The notes below the pieces were generated by a model. The model was not told the DNA's origin. It worked only from the letters and a program-made list of their open reading frames with translations, and did no database searches. A stretch of DNA of 7,027 nucleotides from Candidatus Falkowbacteria bacterium HGW-Falkowbacteria-2. Its GTDB lineage: Bacteria; Patescibacteriota; Patescibacteriia; Patescibacteriales; UBA12465. The DNA is taken from contig PHAH01000046.1 of assembly GCA_002841655.1 (NCBI GenBank), positions 1 through 7,027 of the forward strand, read 5' to 3'. A program made the translations under genes and the position numbers. Below are positions 5,209-7,027 of the stretch, in pieces. Numbering within the stretch: position 1 is the stretch's first letter; every line of letters starts with the position of its first letter.

Positions 5209-6393
5209 ATGATAGGCGGATTACCTTTGGCGGCGTATTTGCGCCCCAAAAATTTAGAGGAGGTTGTCGGACAAAAACATGTGTTGTCGGCCAATGGCTG
5301 GTTAGTGCAAGCGATCAAAAATGACCGCGTGTCTTCGCTTATCTTCTGGGGACCGCCCGGATCAGGAAAGACGACATTGGCCTCCCTTATTGCCAAAGAA
5401 ACGAAGGCAGACTTCGTTGAACTATCCGCCACGGAAAGTGGTGTTAAGGATTTAAAAAAAATTATCGAACAAGCCCGGTCAGGCAAGCGTTTGGGCGTGA
5501 AGACAATCTTATTCATCGATGAAATTCATCGTTGGAATAAGGCACAGCAAGACTCTCTTCTGCCACAGGTGGAAAATGGAACCGTCACGCTTATTGGTGC
5601 TACGACTGAGAACCCAAGTTTTGCCGTTAATGGCGCCTTATTATCTCGCGTGAAAGTTGTGGTGCTTGAGCTTTTAAATGAGGATGATTTGTCTTTAATT
5701 GTGAAGCGCGCCGTGAAAGTCTTGAAAGTGAAGATAAAGGCGGATGCGGTACGCCTTGCGGCGAGACTAGCTAATGGCGACGCCCGTAAAGCAATTAATA
5801 TTATCGAATCCGCCGCTGAACATACGCCCACAATTGACGTTGCAACTTTGAAGCAAATCGTGAACAAACCTAACCTCCTATACGATAAGACCGGCGAAGA
5901 ACACTATAACCTAATTTCTGCTCTGCATAAATCGATGCGGGGGAATAATCCGGACGCGGCTCTATATTACTTAGCCCGCATGCTTGAGGCCGGCGAAGAT
6001 CCAATATATGTTGCGCGACGCTTGATTCGTTTCGCCAGCGAAGATGTGGGAATTGCAAACAACAGCGCCTTGCTACTTGCTGTTGCTGCTTTTGATGCTT
6101 GCAAGAATATTGGCATGCCCGAATGCGGCGTCCATTTAGCCCACGCTACCGCCTATCTCGCTAAATCTCCGAAAAGCATCGAGGTCTATATGGCGTATAA
6201 CGCCGCAGTCTCAGAAGTTCGAACAAGTGGCAACCTTCCAGTTCCTCTTCATTTACGTAATGCACCGACGAAGCTAATGAAAGATTTAGATTACGGTAAG
6301 GGGTATAAATACACACCCCTGGAAGATGACTCGAGTCAAGAATATATGCCCGATGCTTTAAAAGATAGGAAGTTCCTTAAGCCGAAGAAATAG
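5209..6393 (+). CDS. rarA: Replication-associated recombination AAA+ ATPase RarA (MgsA)
   Basis: This is a cytoplasmic clamp-loader-like AAA+ ATPase acting at stalled replication forks, related to eukaryotic WRNIP1/Mgs1. It has 394 residues against about 420-450 in many bacteria. Seen in order: an N-terminal PLAAYLRPKNLEEVVGQ signature; Walker A GPPGSGKT (48-55); Walker B LFIDEIHRWNKAQQD (101-115, with Trp where Phe is usual); sensor 1 GATTENPSF (130-138); an arginine-finger candidate LLSR (Arg147); and a sensor 2 region around GDARKAINIIE. The C-terminal MgsA-type tetramerisation region has RRLIRFASEDVGIA, then NAPTKLMKDLDYGKGYKY and PDALKDRKF near the end. The start at 5209 matches the conserved N-terminus. 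There is no Shine-Dalgarno, and the predicted transcript is leaderless or almost so. The TAG stop directly abuts the stop of the opposing gene. The RarA signatures exclude RuvB and DnaX. Confidence 0.95.
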   Translation: MIGGLPLAAYLRPKNLEEVVGQKHVLSANGWLVQAIKNDRVSSLIFWGPPGSGKTTLASLIAKETKADFVELSATESGVKDLKKIIEQARSGKRLGVKTILFIDEIHRWNKAQQDSLLPQVENGTVTLIGATTENPSFAVNGALLSRVKVVVLELLNEDDLSLIVKRAVKVLKVKIKADAVRLAARLANGDARKAINIIESAAEHTPTIDVATLKQIVNKPNLLYDKTGEEHYNLISALHKSMRGNNPDAALYYLARMLEAGEDPIYVARRLIRFASEDVGIANNSALLLAVAAFDACKNIGMPECGVHLAHATAYLAKSPKSIEVYMAYNAAVSEVRTSGNLPVPLHLRNAPTKLMKDLDYGKGYKYTPLEDDSSQEYMPDALKDRKFLKPKK

Positions 6394-7027
6394 TTAGCAG
6401 CGCTTAAGACTAAATTTGTATCCTCGTCCTGGTATAGTATGAATGTAATCAGTCTCTCCTTCACTATTCAACTTTTTACGGAGACTCATGATGTGAGCTT
6501 CAATCGTGTTGGAAAACGGATCAGCATTATTTTCCCAGACTTGTTCCATTATCTGGCTCCGAGAAAGCACTTCGTGACGACGACGGAAGAAAAGTTCGAG
6601 CAGGGCATATTCTTTGCCGGTAAGATAGATGCGGCGACCATTGCGACTAGCTAATTGACTTTTAGGATCAAGACAGAGTTTGCCCATGCGCCAAGAACGA
6701 GAGCTCGTAATGGGTGGACGACGGAGCAGCGCCTGAACGCGCCAGAGGAATTCTTCGAATAAAAACGGTTTGGTTAGATAATCATCAGCCCCTTCTTTAA
6801 ACATCACGCCTTTTTGTGCGGGGTCCGCATTAACGGTTAGAGCTAACACTGGCACACGGATACCGTCGCGTCTTATCTGTTTCAAAGTTGTTAGTCCGTC
6901 CATTTTAGGAAGATTGCCGTCAAGAACGATGAGATCAAAGCGACCCGTCCGCGCCAGAAAAGCGCCCTGTTCGCCATCATAGGCTGCATCAACGACATAG
7001 CCCTTAGCCTTTAGGCCTCGGCCTAAG
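6394..7027 (-). CDS. OmpR/PhoB-family two-component response regulator, N-terminus cut by window edge
   Basis: This is a cytoplasmic DNA-binding regulator activated by phosphorylation. The open frame continues past the internal ATG at 6903 to the window edge, giving 210 visible residues. The internal ATG (in LPKMDG) is not the start, because the receiver domain extends upstream. Visible receiver features are the phosphoacceptor Asp36 in IVLDGNLPKMDG, Thr64 in ALTVNAD and Lys86 in YLTKPF. The missing first 10-20 residues should carry the acidic pair. From about residue 111 comes a winged-helix effector domain with LTGKEYALLELF, a recognition-helix region SNTIEAHIMSLRKKL and the wing IHTIPGRGYKF. 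Its target and partner kinase are not visible, and nothing in the sequence links it to copper, although CusR and CopR belong to the same family. It is convergent with rarA with zero bases between the stops. Confidence 0.93.
   Translation of the reverse strand, partial: LGRGLKAKGYVVDAAYDGEQGAFLARTGRFDLIVLDGNLPKMDGLTTLKQIRRDGIRVPVLALTVNADPAQKGVMFKEGADDYLTKPFLFEEFLWRVQALLRRPPITSSRSWRMGKLCLDPKSQLASRNGRRIYLTGKEYALLELFFRRRHEVLSRSQIMEQVWENNADPFSNTIEAHIMSLRKKLNSEGETDYIHTIPGRGYKFSLKRC

Noticed and set aside
5184..6058. Minus-strand open frames under rarA (5184-5516, 5526-5867, 5870-6058)
   Set aside because: They overlap the strongly supported rarA frame and show no recognisable motifs.
6374..6412. 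CTTAAG palindromes near the rarA/regulator junction as a bidirectional terminator
   Set aside because: They are short six-base palindromes without a loop or T tract and do not form a terminator hairpin.
6439..6654. Plus-strand open frame of 71 codons
   Set aside because: It is opposite the winged-helix domain of the response regulator, which is the real coding frame.
6394..6903. Response regulator starting at ATG 6903
   Set aside because: That Met is inside the conserved LPKMDG of the receiver domain, and the frame continues upstream with the phosphoacceptor Asp to the window edge.

Overview
The window is bacterial and gene-dense. Every complete gene is read with the standard code: no in-frame TGA occurs, and all five complete genes, plus the response regulator whose 3' end is inside, stop with TAA or TAG. 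None of the six visible start codons has a convincing Shine-Dalgarno sequence. These traits, the small intergenic gaps, and a CsoR-family repressor whose first helix departs from the usual family pattern make me think of Patescibacteria (CPR, Parcubacteria-like). That is an inference from style, not a proven placement.

Positions 1-4600, minus strand, hold a four-gene copper-handling operon, transcribed right to left. It has a promoter and a G-tract operator (4550-4599), then a CsoR-type repressor (4230-4502), a 481-residue fusion of an HMA domain, a TauE/SafE-like membrane core and a cupredoxin (2782-4227), a membrane-anchored DUF305 protein (2189-2752), and a CopA-type Cu+ P-type ATPase (1-2184, running off the left edge just before its last membrane motif). 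Gaps are 2, 29 and 4 bases. The picture is coherent. Cu(I) would bind the repressor through a Cys-His-Cys site and release it from the operator. CopA would pump Cu(I) out at the expense of ATP. DUF305 and the cupredoxin domain would bind copper outside the membrane. The HMA domain on the fusion protein may act as the chaperone, since no separate CopZ is seen in the window.

Positions 4604-5208 hold an intrinsic terminator, an unrecognised four-helix membrane protein (4656-5102, minus), and a divergent promoter region of about 106 bases. The minus-strand promoter there is clear (TTGACA, 17 bases, TGTAAT). The plus-strand promoter is weaker and would give a leaderless or nearly leaderless rarA transcript.

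Positions 5209-7027 hold rarA (mgsA), a replication-recombination AAA+ ATPase on the plus strand. It runs head-on into an OmpR/PhoB-type response regulator on the minus strand, with no bases between the two stop codons. The regulator's N-terminus lies beyond the right edge.

The most notable items are the HMA-7TM-cupredoxin fusion, whose predicted topology would place one copper-binding domain on each side of the membrane, and the ACCT-G6-T-AGGT operator exactly at the predicted transcription start of the copper operon.
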